Positions 1 through 10,234 are shown, numbered from the stretch's first letter. The stretch: DNA of 64,000 nt from Prosapia bicincta (GCA_036971475.1 JBAIZL010000002.1:351661082-351725081), one strand, 5' to 3'. Notes: generated from the letters alone by a model not told the origin. A program made the numbers and translations.

Positions 1-96
1 TGGTAGCTACAAGGGGAATGGAGTACTGTACACTACATGATGGTAAGTACAAACAGTAATCACAATGTGCCTACTGTACATAACAATACTTACATA

Positions 97-104
97 CTGT
101 ATTG
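97..104. repeat. hAT target-site duplication, left copy
   Basis: The eight bases CTGTATTG directly before the hAT terminus match CCGTATTG at 10227-10234 at 7 of 8 positions. An 8-bp duplication is the hallmark of hAT insertion. Positions 1-96 are flanking DNA in which I see nothing. Confidence 0.8.
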
Positions 105-464
105 CAGGGGCTCCCAAACTTTTCAAGTCCATTACGCCCGTAATGTTTTAGATTATTTCTGGCGGCGCTCTTAATCATTTTGATGTATTACCTCTGGTAA
201 AGCAGAACAGTGCGGAGGACTAGCCGGGCGAGTACTTTTCCACTCCCAGGTTGGCCGCCAGTAAATTGATTACTTTTTAGTTATTTAATTTAAAATGCTT
301 ATAGTGAATGAAAGGGAAGCTTAAATAAAAATAAATCAATAATTAAAGCAAATTACATTTTATTTTGAAAAAAAATTAATAATTAACACAAAATAGAAAA
401 CACTTTGAAACATAATTTGGTACAAGTAATAAGAGTTTTCACAACAGTATCAGCCCTAATGATA

Positions 465-802
465 TAGATGAGCTTGTTTATCTTTAATCAGTTCGTGAAA
501 TTTTGGTGTTATTTTTGATAGAGCAACACAAATTACATTTTAGATTTTAAGATTTCCTCTATATTTAGATTTCATAACGGCAACTGCAGAAAAGCCACAT
601 TCACACAGGTAAGAGCTGGCAAATGGTATTAATGCTCGAAGTGCCTTCTTGGTTACTACTGGGTACTCATCTTCGAGACTGCACCAAAAATCATTCAAAG
701 ATTTAGACTGGAACCTGGGAGTTAAAGATGAATCTGTGGAGATGTAAATGAGCTGTTCTGCTTCCTCGTTTGTGAAAGTCTCAGGAATTTCTGCATTCAT
801 AG
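465..802 (-). pseudogene. hAT transposase, C-terminal part (dimerisation domain)
   Basis: The minus-strand frame from 802 to 540 encodes a segment with FWCSLEDEYP, ALRALIPFAS and YLCECGFSAVAVMKSKYRG. This is the hAT C-terminal dimerisation region as found in ZBED5/SCAND3/FAM200-type proteins. A stop codon follows at 540, but the same frame then continues with ALSKITPKFHELIKDKQAH, the usual end of this family, so the stop is an internal nonsense mutation. The segment continues the gene whose N-terminal part lies at 8217-9754; the BEL element separates the two. Confidence 0.85.
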
Positions 803-1600
803 TGTTCGAGTCAGCGCTCGAAGTTTTGAACTTGCTTTGATTTACCTATCAGCTGTGCCGTGACGTATTGGTCACGTGATCTCTGACACGCTAATCGATA
901 TTGGACACAAGTATTGATTTTCTGGATGAACGCTCCGCATCCCCCTCCCCTCATTATTTTACGTACTGCTTTTCCGTGTCGACACACAAAGAAAGAAGTG
1001 TTTTGTCCCTCGACCAGTGCAGTCCTATGCTAACCGCGACGCAAAATCCGCATGGGCTTTGTTTCAGACAATTTAAAGTACCTTTTTCGTTCATTAATAT
1101 ACTCCTAAAGTTCGGACCGAGTTGATGAACATTTTAAACTATATTTTTCGCCGTTTAGTCAAAGTGTCGCCCGATTTCGCCGGTTGCGCAATCTCAGTGC
1201 GTGGACTCGCAGCAAGAACCTAAGTGCTTTGTAATTTTAACTTTTACTTTTACTCATGAATTCAATTGAGTTTTTAGTTGCGTGAACGCCTTCAAGACTT
1301 CTGTGCTGCCAGAGACGACCACAGTACTGTGGAGACTTCAACCTCGATTCAAACGTTGCTTCACTTCTTACCTAGGGTAAGTGCGTAGTTAAGGAATATG
1401 AACAATTTATAATTTATTTGTATTAAATTCAGTGTCGTCGCGTTTTTATTGTTAAATGACTCGGTTTTGCTCAGAACAGTGCTTAAACTTGCTATGTTAA
1501 ATATTAACGTAAATTACGCAATCCAGAGTAACCTTGTTAACAATAGGGTTTACCGCACCTCGTGGTTTTAATCCTAACCTTTTAATCTGCGGAATAAACA
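803..1600 (+). repeat. BEL 5' LTR
   Basis: It starts TGTTCGAGTC and ends GGAATAAACA. It has the same length (798 bp) as the 3' LTR, with about 8 substitutions and no indel found by eye, roughly 1 percent divergence. The LTR should hold the promoter and polyadenylation signals; an AATAAA lies 3 bp from its end. Short open frames inside it are not genes. Confidence 0.93.
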
Positions 1601-1842
1601 TTTGGTCCCCACTGGGCCGGATTATTTGAATTATTTCAGCTACCTATGGTTCTTTTAAATTTCACGATAATTGTATTAGTGACCACGTGGTTCCTTTGTG
1701 ACCAAATTAAACATTTGTTGAATTATTTCAGCTATAAATGGTTTTAAATGTTTCACGATAATTTATATACAGTCCACTTAAAATATTTATAAATTTAAAA
1801 TTTTTTGAAATTTTATATTTGAAATTTTTCGAACATTTCAAA
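1601..1842 (+). other. BEL leader with primer-binding-like site
   Basis: Two bases after the LTR, 1603-1620 reads TGGTCCCCACTGGGCCGG. The TGG start is expected for a sequence complementary to a tRNA 3' CCA end; the tRNA was not identified. The leader also contains two related copies of a ~45-bp block, near 1628 (GAATTATTTCAGCTACC) and 1720 (GAATTATTTCAGCTATA), that look like a decayed tandem duplication. Confidence 0.55.
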
Positions 1843-3282
1843 ATGGAAATTAATACTGACTACTATTCGGCAAAATTAAAGAACATTATTACTGACTTAG
1901 AGCAAGTGAAAAGTGTGTTAAATGAAAATGAGATTCCGGAAGGACTTGTTCTGGAACTTAGGCGAATTCAGGCTAATTTTTTTGAAACGTTTGATTACAT
2001 GGAAAAGACCTTTGAAAGACAAGTTGCCGAGTTCGCGGAAAAAGCGTTCGAAATGAAGGCTAAATTTCAAGAGATGTACTTACCGTTGTTAGTGAAATAC
2101 CCCAATATCATTAAAACGGAGGTAAGACCAACTTCGCCAGGCAATCTTGCTACCAATTGTATAAGCCTACCTAACCTACAAATACCAGTTTTCTCAGGTA
2201 ATAGCCACGAATGGACTGACTTCATCACAATGTTTGACTCTATGATTCATGGTAACAATAATATCAATGCGGTGCAAAAATTTCAGTACCTGAAATCCAC
2301 TCTGAAAGGTGATGCATTAGCAGTTATTACCGGACTGACTATCTCTGAAAGCAATTACGAAATTGCTTACCAGGCGCTACGCAACCGCTATGCAAACCCT
2401 CGTAGGTTGGCTGACCATTATTTTCAATTGATCAAAGAATTTAAGTCTATTAAGACCGCTTCTCAATCTGAACTTAACCGGTTTTTGACTGCGCACTCCA
2501 ACGCCGTGTGCGCCTTAAAGGCTATTCAGTTAGATGACTTAGCAGATTTCCTCCTATTTCAAATGTCTGTCAACAATTTGGACTCACAGACTCGTCTCAA
2601 CTTCGAAACAAGACTAGGGACTAATACGATGCCCACATACAAAATGTTAAATGACTTTGTTACGGAACAGGCCAGGGCTCTAGAGTTGTTGAATCAACCG
2701 CCTGCCGCAGCTTCTACTAACGCGAGAGCTGCTCAACAACCCCGCATACTGGTGTCGTCAGTGAATGAGCCTGATTCGCAAGGGGCCCGTGATTTAAATT
2801 GTGACCGAATGGAACCTAACCTCAACACGGAACATAGTCCAATTGTCCAGCCTTCGGTTTTGCCCGACAATTCTATTACACCTAAGGCTACGAACTATGT
2901 ATACGAGCCTAGACGTGCTGCGTCAGGCCCTACACGGCCATTCAGCGGGCCGCGCCCCGTAAATATACCTCCTGTTATGAACACTCCTAGGATGTCAGTA
3001 TTCCGGCATCGATTACCACCGCTTCACCTGAATCAATCCCATGTTTCTACGACACACGCAGGCATGTGTTATTATTGCGGAGAAGGACATCGCATCATTA
3101 ACTGTCAATCCTTTCTCGAACTGACTTCTGTGGAACGCCAGGATGCCATCAGGAAATTACAACGGTGCTTCAATTGTCTTGGCTCCCATTTCCAAGCTAA
3201 ATGTAAGTCCAGCCAACGCTGCAAGCAGTGCAACGAGGCACACCACACATTGTTACACGACAACTCTCCTGCACAACAATGA
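1843..3282 (+). CDS. gag: BEL gag polyprotein (DUF1759-type, zinc knuckles)
   Basis: The gene encodes 479 residues from the ATG at 1843. A TTG-started frame reaches back to 1819, but the ATG is the natural start. The N-terminal half is charged and helical. The middle part (ISLPNLQIPVFSGN, then WTDFITMFDSMIH) is the gag-like DUF1759 region of BEL/Pao elements, which assembles the cytoplasmic particle. Three zinc knuckles lie near the C-terminus: CYYCGEGHRIINC, CFNCLGSHFQAKC and CKQCNEAHHTLLH, the last with His as final ligand. The frame ends in a UGA directly followed by CUAG, in frame with pol. Confidence 0.9.
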   Translation: MEINTDYYSAKLKNIITDLEQVKSVLNENEIPEGLVLELRRIQANFFETFDYMEKTFERQVAEFAEKAFEMKAKFQEMYLPLLVKYPNIIKTEVRPTSPGNLATNCISLPNLQIPVFSGNSHEWTDFITMFDSMIHGNNNINAVQKFQYLKSTLKGDALAVITGLTISESNYEIAYQALRNRYANPRRLADHYFQLIKEFKSIKTASQSELNRFLTAHSNAVCALKAIQLDDLADFLLFQMSVNNLDSQTRLNFETRLGTNTMPTYKMLNDFVTEQARALELLNQPPAAASTNARAAQQPRILVSSVNEPDSQGARDLNCDRMEPNLNTEHSPIVQPSVLPDNSITPKATNYVYEPRRAASGPTRPFSGPRPVNIPPVMNTPRMSVFRHRLPPLHLNQSHVSTTHAGMCYYCGEGHRIINCQSFLELTSVERQDAIRKLQRCFNCLGSHFQAKCKSSQRCKQCNEAHHTLLHDNSPAQQ

Positions 3283-3286
3283 CTAG
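3280..3286 (+). promoter_or_regulatory. Candidate stop-codon readthrough site between gag and pol
   Basis: The gag stop reads TGA CTA G. The same frame is open without another stop from 3283 to the pol stop at 7240-7242. UGA followed by CUA(G) is a recognised leaky context used for readthrough in alphaviruses and some animal genes. Readthrough is therefore an economical way to express pol in the right ratio to gag. An ordinary nonsense mutation in a once-continuous ORF is the alternative. Confidence 0.55.
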
Positions 3287-6200
3287 TTTCACCGCGACAC
3301 CCTCGTTCAACAGCTAGACCTGACCTCGTTACTCAATCGGTACCGCAAGCTCTTTCGTGTAATATTGAAGCTCCTCTCGCTCTGTTAGGCACCGCGCAGG
3401 TCATCATTCAGGACCAATTTGGCCGACCGCTTCCATTTAGAGCTATTATTGACCCCGGCAGTCAGATATCCGCCATTACTAAGAAAGCAAGCGTCCTGTT
3501 GGGCCTACCTACTCGGAGTTCAAATATGTCTTTGATTGGTGTCGCCGCCAAGACCACACGTATCCACGAGTACGTTACGTTGATTTTATTCTCGAGGCAT
3601 GACCCTGGTGTTATGCTAACAACTGAAGCCGCCGTGCTCAACCACATTACTGACCCGCTGCCGGCTACTAGAATAGCCTCTCAAATAAGGGCTCAATACC
3701 AGCATCTACCTTTAGCTGACCCTCATTTCGACTCGCCTGCCGGTGTTGACGTTATACTGGGGGCAGATGTTTTCACCCAAATACTCACGAATGGACCTCG
3801 CACCATTATCCAAGGGCAACCCTCAGCACTTAACACTAGGTTAGGTTGGGTCATCATGGGATCTATACCCTACAGTATGCCTCATCAGCCGCGCGCATTT
3901 ATCACTACCTTAGAGTCAATTGATGACAACATTCGACGCTTTTGGGAAGTTGAGGAAGTCGCACCAGCAAATCACCTCAGCCCTGAAGATCAACTGTGTG
4001 AAGAACTGTTCGCAACCACTACTGATCGTGACGCAACGGGAAGATACATCGTAGCACTCCCATTTAAGCCGGACGCTATCTCGCTCAAGTCTAACCGTAA
4101 CACTGTTCTTGCGAGTTATCATGCGTTAGAAAAGCGCTTAAACCGCCAGCCTGAGGTAGCCATACAATATCATCAGTTTATGGCCGAGTATATCGCTCTA
4201 GGGCACATGTACCCTGCCCTCAAGGCTTCTGACTATCTTATTCCGCACCATTGCGTATTTAAGACCACCAGCTCTACTACTAAGCTTAGAGTGGTATTCA
4301 ACGCGTCATCACCCGATTGCCACGCAAACACTCTGAATCAGCAAATGTTATCCGGTCCTAAACTGCAAAAGGACTTGGCTAATTTAATCATCTCTTTCCG
4401 TTTATATACTTACGCTGTCTGCACCGACATCAAGATGATGTACCGTCAAATTTTGGTCCGACCTGAGGATCGTTCTTACCAACACATACTTTACAGGTCT
4501 TCACCTCAATCACCGTTAATCGAGTATGAACTTGCTACGGTCACCTATGGCCTAACCCCTTCCGCTTACTTAGCTCTGCGAACGCTGGAACAACTAGTAA
4601 AGGATGAGGGAACCCGCTATCCTACAGCCTCCGAAGCAATCCTTCATCAGACCTACGTAGATGACGTCGTCGCTGGAGCCGACACGCCCGAGGCCGCTAA
4701 GACGCTAATACAAGAACTTATCGACATTTTCGCTCGCGCCGGCCTGGAACTCAGAAAATGGTCGTCAAATGAACCCTCGCTACTCGCAACGCTACCTTCC
4801 TCTCATTTGGAAAATCCGCTGTTGTTTCAAGACGAATCCGCTGCAATTAAAATATTGGGCTTGCAATGGAACCCCTCGTCAGACTCGTTCTCGTATCAAA
4901 CTCAAACTTTTACGCTGGTGCCCACAAAACGCACCATCTTATCCTACGTCGCTCGCACTTTTGACCCGCTTGGCTTCTTAACGCCCATTACCTTCTGGAT
5001 TAAGTCTTTTCTTAAACGCTTGTGGTTGGAGAAACTGGACTGGGACCAGCCTCTGCCAACCCCTCTGCTCGATCAATGGGACAGCTTCATTGTCCATTTC
5101 GCTTGTTTGTCTGCTATTCAAATTCCTCGCCATGTAGGCACGCGATCAGCCAGTCATCGCATCGTTGGGTTTTGTGATGGTTCCGAAGCAGACTATGCTG
5201 CTTCTATCTATTTGAGATCTGAGCTTAACGGGTTCGTCAACGCCAGCCTGTTGAAAGCTAAAAGTAAGGTAGCACCTGTTAAATTACTTACCATACCTCG
5301 TTTGGAACTTTGCGGCGCAGTACTGCTGGCTAAGTTATACAAATCAATTCAACCAGCTCTTGATTTCATTCCAATCGCTAACACTCTCTTCTTTACTAAT
5401 TCTGAGATAGTACTTCATTGGATTCATCAATTGAAAACTTTCGTAGCTAACCGCATCACTGAGATTGTGTCAATCACCTCCATGGATCATTGGTTTCATG
5501 TCTCGACTCTTGATAACCCCGCAGACGTTGCGTCTCGCGGTTGTTTGCCTGATCAACTTGCCACACACCCGCTTTGGTGGCATGGACCTCCTTGGTTATT
5601 ACATTGTCCTACTACTTGGAATCTGTCTAGGCCTAAAGGCACTAACCCGGATCAGACGGAAACAAAGGTTGAGGCTAAGGTTAATTGCGCCGCTGTGCAA
5701 GAGCCCAACCGTCTTATGGAAATCATTGAGCAGCATTCGAGCTTAACCACTCTTCATCATGTCTTCGCGTACGTATTACGATTCATCGACCACTGTCGCA
5801 ACAAGAGCCTGGCGATCGGCCATCATCACAACACACGCTATAAGGCCAAAGCAGCCTCTGTTAAACCTACGCTACGACCGCTGTCAGTACAGGAGTTGGA
5901 TAACGCAAAAGCTGTATGCGTTAAACTGGTACAAACCTCTGTCTTCAGTGAAGCTCTGCAAAAGCTTCAAACTGGTAAACGCGTCAACGACCATTTACGT
6001 AGCCTAACACCATTTATCGACGCCCATGGTCTACTCAGGGTGGGCGGTAGACTTGATCATTCGTCTCTTAGTTATGATTATAAACACCCGCTTCTGTTAC
6101 CAAAGCGCCATCATTACGTTGACCTCATCTGTGACCATTATCACAAGCTGGCCTTGCATGCTGGAACGCGTACCACTCAAGCCTTGATCAATAGTGAATT

Positions 6201-7242
6201 TTGGGTCATAGCTCTGCGATCATTACTTCGCCAACGCATCCATGCGTGCATTCGATGTTTCCGCATGCAAACTAAACCACGCCAGCCCATGATGGCACCT
6301 TTGCCCTCATCAAGAGTTACGCCGTCTCCACCTTTCTATAGAGTCGGAGTAGATTTCGCTGGACCTTTTGACACAAAGGCCAACCATTTGCGCACCTCCA
6401 AGCTATTGAAAGCTTACCTCTGTTTATTTGTATGTATGACCACTAAAGCAGTTCATTTGGAATTGGTGACCGACTTATCTACCGATGCCTTCCTCGCCGC
6501 ATTACACCGCTTCACCGCTAGACGAGGTCTACCTTCAGAAATTTATTCCGATAACGGCACGAATTTTACTGGCGCTGCTAACCGACTTAACGATGTCTAC
6601 AAGTTCCTGGACCGCTCTAACTCGCTTATTGAACGCAAGCTAGCTGACCAACGCATCAGTTGGCATTTCAATCCTCCGGCTGCCCCTCATTTCGGAGGAC
6701 TTTGGGAAGCCGCTGTCAAATCCGCTAAGTTGTTATTGCGACGCACTGTAGGCAACATCACCCTCACCGCTGAAGAGCTATCTACTCTGTTCATCAGGAT
6801 AGAAGCCATTTTGAACAGTCGTCCTATTTTCGAAATTTCGCCAGACCCCAGCGAAGGAGCGTCCTTTCTCACTCCTGGGCATTTTTTGATTGGCCGTCCG
6901 CTACTGTCACTTCCTGAAGAATGTTATACTGAGCCTCCGCTTAAATCTCGATGGTCTATGCTCCAACAGATGTCCAACCGCTTTTGGAAAATTTGGTCCA
7001 CTCAGTATCTACACACTCAGATTCAACGGCACAAGTGGAATAAGGACTCGACGCCACTCAAGGAAAATCAACTCGTCTTCATAACTGGAGAACACTCAAG
7101 CCCCCTTCATTGGCCTATGGGAAGGATCATCAGTCTGCATCCTGGAAAAGACCACGTCTCTAGAGTAGCCACGATCCAGACCGCTCACGGACAGCTGAGG
7201 CGACCAGTCAACAAGCTCGTCGGCTTTCCGCTTCATCATTAA
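3283..7242 (+). CDS. pol: BEL pol polyprotein: protease, RT, RNase H, integrase
   Basis: The open frame has about 1319 codons after the gag UGA; no ATG lies near its start, so translation probably comes from gag. An aspartic protease active site, DPGS, is at about 3451. The Pao-type RT follows, with catalytic YVDD at 4654-4665 inside HQTYVDDVVAGAD. The RNase H region starts near 5160 (GFCDGSEADYAAS), with an Asp-rich ADVASRGC motif near 5520. The integrase zinc-binding HHCC module is at about 6130-6290. The integrase core has VDFAGPF (~6350), YSDNGTNF (~6545) and PHFGGLWEAAVKSAK (~6685), giving the D-D-E triad. A DUF5641 tail closes the protein. No frameshift or further stop is visible, so it looks competent. 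Confidence 0.93.
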   Translation, partial: LVSPRHPRSTARPDLVTQSVPQALSCNIEAPLALLGTAQVIIQDQFGRPLPFRAIIDPGSQISAITKKASVLLGLPTRSSNMSLIGVAAKTTRIHEYVTLILFSRHDPGVMLTTEAAVLNHITDPLPATRIASQIRAQYQHLPLADPHFDSPAGVDVILGADVFTQILTNGPRTIIQGQPSALNTRLGWVIMGSIPYSMPHQPRAFITTLESIDDNIRRFWEVEEVAPANHLSPEDQLCEELFATTTDRDATGRYIVALPFKPDAISLKSNRNTVLASYHALEKRLNRQPEVAIQYHQFMAEYIALGHMYPALKASDYLIPHHCVFKTTSSTTKLRVVFNASSPDCHANTLNQQMLSGPKLQKDLANLIISFRLYTYAVCTDIKMMYRQILVRPEDRSYQHILYRSSPQSPLIEYELATVTYGLTPSAYLALRTLEQLVKDEGTRYPTASEAILHQTYVDDVVAGADTPEAAKTLIQELIDIFARAGLELRKWSSNEPSLLATLPSSHLENPLLFQDESAAIKILGLQWNPSSDSFSYQTQTFTLVPTKRTILSYVARTFDPLGFLTPITFWIKSFLKRLWLEKLDWDQPLPTPLLDQWDSFIVHFACLSAIQIPRHVGTRSASHRIVGFCDGSEADYAASIYLRSELNGFVNASLLKAKSKVAPVKLLTIPRLELCGAVLLAKLYKSIQPALDFIPIANTLFFTNSEIVLHWIHQLKTFVANRITEIVSITSMDHWFHVSTLDNPADVASRGCLPDQLATHPLWWHGPPWLLHCPTTWNLSRPKGTNPDQTETKVEAKVNCAAVQEPNRLMEIIEQHSSLTTLHHVFAYVLRFIDHCRNKSLAIGHHHNTRYKAKAASVKPTLRPLSVQELDNAKAVCVKLVQTSVFSEALQKLQTGKRVNDHLRSLTPFIDAHGLLRVGGRLDHSSLSYDYKHPLLLPKRHHYVDLICDHYHKLALHAGTRTTQALINSEFWVIALRSLLRQRIHACIRCFRMQTKPRQPMMAPLPSSRVTPSPPFYRVGVDFAGPFDTKANHLRTSKLLKAYLCLFVCMTTKAVHLELVTDLSTDAFLAALHRFTARRGLPSEIYSDNGTNFTGAANRLNDVYKFLDRSNSLIERKLADQRISWHFNPPAAPHFGGLWEAAVKSAKLLLRRTVGNITLTAEELSTLFIRIEAILNSRPIFEISPDPSEGASFLTPGHFLIGRPLLSLPEECYTEPPLKSRWSMLQQMSNRFWKIWSTQYLHTQIQRHKWNKDSTPLKENQLVFITGEHSSPLHWPMGRIISLHPGKDHVSRVATIQTAHGQLRRPVNKLVGFPLHH

Positions 7243-7418
7243 TTCTTCACCGCTTTCCTACAGGTTCTTTCTTCGGCGCTCTTGCCCCTGTTGTTTCTTT
7301 TGGTCTTCTTCGTTTTCCCTGCCACTTTTTTCTTCGGCACCTTCGGTTCCCGGTGCTTTATGGTTCTTCGCCCCCTACCCGCCTGGCGGATTAAAAACAT
7401 TCGTTTTGGTGGGCGGTA
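7243..7418 (+). other. BEL 3' untranslated stretch with purine-rich tract
   Basis: This short noncoding interval separates the pol stop from the 3' LTR. The GTGGGCGG just before the LTR (about 7409-7416) is the likely polypurine-type primer for plus-strand synthesis, although it is short and not pure. Confidence 0.5.
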
Positions 7419-8216
7419 TGTTCGAGTCAGCGCTCGAAGTTTTGAACTTGCTTTGATTTACCTATCAGCTGTGCCGTGACGTATTGGTCACGTGATCTCT
7501 GACACGCTAATCGATATTGGAAACAAGTATTGATTTTCTGGATGAACGCTCCGCATCCCCCTCCCCTCATTATTTTACGTACTGCTTTTCCGTGTCGACA
7601 CACAAAGAAAGAAGTGTTTTGTCCCTCGACCAGTGCAGTCCTATGCTAACCGCGACGCAAAATCCGCATGGGCTTTGTTTCAGACAATTTAAAGTACCGT
7701 TTTCGTTCATTAATATACTCCTAAAGTTCGGACCGCGTTGATGAACATTTTAAACTATATTTTTCGCCGTTTAGTCAAAGTGTCGCCTGATTTCGCCGGT
7801 TGCGCAATCTCAGTGCGTGGACTCGCGGCAAGAACCTAAGTGCTTTGTAATTTTAACTTTTACTTTTACTCATGACTTCAATTGAGTTTTTAGTTGCGTG
7901 AACGCCTTCAAGACTTCTGTGCTGCCAGAGACGACCACAGTACTGTGGAGACTTCAACCTCGATTCAAACGTTGCTTCACTTCTTACCTAGGGTAAGTGC
8001 GTAGTTAAGGAATATGAACAATTTATAATTTATTTGTATTAAATTCAGTGTCGTCGCGTTTTTATTGTTAAATGACTCGGTTTTGCTCAGAACAGTGCTT
8101 AAACTTGCTATGTTAATTATTAACGTAAATTACGCAATCCAGAGTAACCTTGTTAACAATAGGGTTTACCGCACCACGTGGTTTTAATCCTAACCTTTTA
8201 ATCTGCGGAATAAACA
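7419..8216 (+). repeat. BEL 3' LTR
   Basis: It is 798 bp with the same ends as the 5' LTR. Differences seen by eye include GGACAC/GGAAAC, CGAGTTG/CGCGTTG, CGCCCG/CGCCTG, CGCAGC/CGCGGC and CCTCG/CCACG. It is followed by CATAG, the second copy of the target duplication (8217-8221). Confidence 0.93.
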
Positions 8217-9754
8217 CATAGGATCATTTACCCACTGTACTGACCTATTTTTCATATTTCGGGATGTATTCTTAAAAATAAAGCTCCAAATTCAATAATT
8301 GGCTTACGAACATACTTTTTTGTTCGTGTTGTAATATCAATCCATTGTCTTTGAGGAAGTGGTACAAAGAAGACAAATTTGTAATATCACCTTTTACCAA
8401 GTTTTTCTTCCATAGCAGAAGTTTTTGTTGAACCCTTCAACTTTAAGAGCTGAAAAATGGTTGCATTATTACCTTGAAGGTAGCTGTTCGGAATATTTAA
8501 CTTTTCAAAGAGGTCACTTAGAAAGGCCAACTTAGCCAAAAAATCTTCATCACTGAACATACTAGCAAGAGCATGATTTTCTTCCAGCAAAAATGAAAAT
8601 ATTTCATTTCTGAGTTCATACACTCTTACCAAAGAATTTCTCTGTGATAACCACCAAGCACTGCTGTAAAACAAAAGAGATGAATGTTCAGCACCCATTT
8701 CATTACACATTTTGGCAAAAATCTAGCTTTGTGGGGTCTGCTTTTAATAAAATTTATTACAGCTGTATTAAGCTGTATTACTAGCTTTGAAGTGTCATTC
8801 CAATTTTTACTAAGTTTTTCTGCTACCAAAGCCTCTCTATGTATAATACAGTGAGTCCAAAGAGCGTTAGGTGCTTTGGACTGAATGCGGGTTTTTAGTC
8901 CCTGATAACAACCTGCCATTGCTCGTGCTCCATCTGTACAAACACCAACGCATTTTCCCCAGTCAATGTTATTTTCTATAATAAACTTGTCTAAAATCTC
9001 GAACAAGCCCTTCCCAGTTGTTCCCTCAAAATAATAAATCTTCAAGCAATTGTTTTTCTTCAGCATATCTAATATACCAGATTAAATGTGCATCTTTGTG
9101 TCCATCTGTTGCCTCATCTAGCTGGATTGCAAAATCTATGCCTTTCAAAGCATTTAAAAGTTGATCAGTAATATCTGCAGCTATGTCACAAGTTCTCCTG
9201 TTTATTGTGTTATTGGACAGTGGTATCTTTAAAAGCTGATTACCAGCAGCCTCCCCCAGCACAATATTTGCCATATCGACAGCAGCAGGTAAAATTAATT
9301 CTTCTGCAATTGTGTGGGGCTTCTTAGCCTGGGAAATTCTATAGGCCACTTTATATGATGCTAAAAGTGCATTACTGTTGACTTGAGTATGTTTAGAAAA
9401 TGCACTCTTTTGTTTGTCAGCTGCTGTTAATTTTCTTGTGAAAAAGTCCCTTGGTTTAAAAACCATATTCGGTTGAAGAGTTTCCAAGTGCCTTTTAAGT
9501 TTACTCGGTAGCATGGATTCAATAGATAAAACTTTCATGCAAACAACACATTGAGGATGATCTTCACCATTAACATTCACACAAGTAAAGCTATAATCTA
9601 AATACTTTTCATAATATTTTTTATACTTTGTTTTACGAGTACCCGATGTAGCTCCTACCTTCTCCAAACCTGATGCATCCTCTTCTTTATTCAATGACGT
9701 AGTTGGCATTAAAATCCTCTTCACAATGAACAAATAAACACAATTATAAAGCAC
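8217..9754 (-). pseudogene. hAT transposase, N-terminal and catalytic part (ZBED5/SCAND3-like), frameshifted
   Basis: Three overlapping minus-strand frames cover one protein: 9754-9026, 9066-8626 and 8710-8387. The first begins upstream of a likely start, MPTTSLNKEED (about 9709). It carries a BED-type zinc finger, CVVCMKVL...KLKRHLE, but the usual final KH is LQ, so a zinc ligand is lost. Next comes the hAT catalytic region with IDFAIQLDEATDGHKDAHLI, VGVCTDGARAMAGCYQG and THCIIHREAL. The third frame has WLSQRNSLVRVYELRNEI. Frame changes lie near 9040 and 8715, and 8217-8386 is too degraded to follow. The C-terminus is at 465-802, beyond the BEL insertion. Confidence 0.85.
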
Positions 9755-10226
9755 TTGTCACTCACTTCATAATAAAACTCTCAGTTTAGCTCAGCACGAT
9801 CACACTGACTGTCGACTGATTCATCTCATTACGCTAGTGCAGTTTTATGAAAATACGAGTTGTTCCGAATATATACGAACACTCTAGTGGGCGCTTCAAG
9901 AACTTTCCACGAAAGCCGAACTAGAATTTTTTAGCAAGAAGTGGGCTGGCAATGCCGAGCACACCTGCACACACGATTACTGACCCACCACAATGTTATT
10001 GTTATAACTAGATGACTAAATAGACTTAGTTGAAATTCTACTAGAACTTGTAGAATTCCAAATAGCCGTTATTTTTACGGAACAGTATTGAAAATTATAT
10101 TTTTAAACAATATTTTATAAACATTGTTGATTATATTTACATTGAAGTGAACAACCAATTTTATGAAATTAAATTTTGTTTTTGTGAGATAGCCGCAGAC
10201 CACGGTGCACACTTTGGGAACCCCTG
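9755..10226 (-). other. hAT 5' noncoding end and right terminal repeat
   Basis: Noncoding DNA between the transposase start and the right terminus CCCAAAGTGTGCAC... (read on the minus strand), followed by the duplication CCGTATTG at 10227-10234. It presumably held the transposase promoter. No motif beyond the terminal repeat is clear. Confidence 0.6.
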
Positions 10227-10234
10227 CCGTATTG

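Larger units (their letters stand above)
803..8216 (+). mobile_element. BEL/Pao LTR retrotransposon, nearly intact
   Basis: The element is 7414 bp with TG...CA ends and two 798-bp LTRs. The 5-bp target duplication CATAG lies at 798-802 and 8217-8221. Internally it has a primer-binding-like site, gag, pol and a purine-rich stretch before the 3' LTR. The domain order protease, RT, RNase H, integrase and the integrase sequence type mark BEL/Pao. No envelope-like ORF is present: only about 180 bp separate pol from the 3' LTR. It sits inside the hAT transposase gene in the opposite orientation. Confidence 0.95.
105..10226 (-). mobile_element. hAT DNA transposon (ZBED5/SCAND3-like), interrupted by a BEL element
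   Basis: The left end reads CAGGGGCTCCCAAACTTTTC. The reverse complement of the right end reads CAGGGGTTCCCAAAGTGTGC. Both are the classic hAT terminal inverted repeat, and 8-bp duplications lie outside them. A minus-strand transposase pseudogene lies inside, split by the BEL element at 803-8216. Without the BEL element and its 5-bp duplication the transposon was about 2.7 kb. The transposase is frameshifted, so this copy cannot move itself. Confidence 0.88.

Noticed and set aside
901..1125. 74-codon open frame in the 5' LTR, repeated at 7517-7741 in the 3' LTR
   Set aside because: It is present only because the LTR is duplicated. There is no recognised motif, and it lies in promoter/UTR sequence.
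3462..6872. Several further open frames within pol, on both strands
   Set aside because: They overlap the well-supported pol frame and are shadows.
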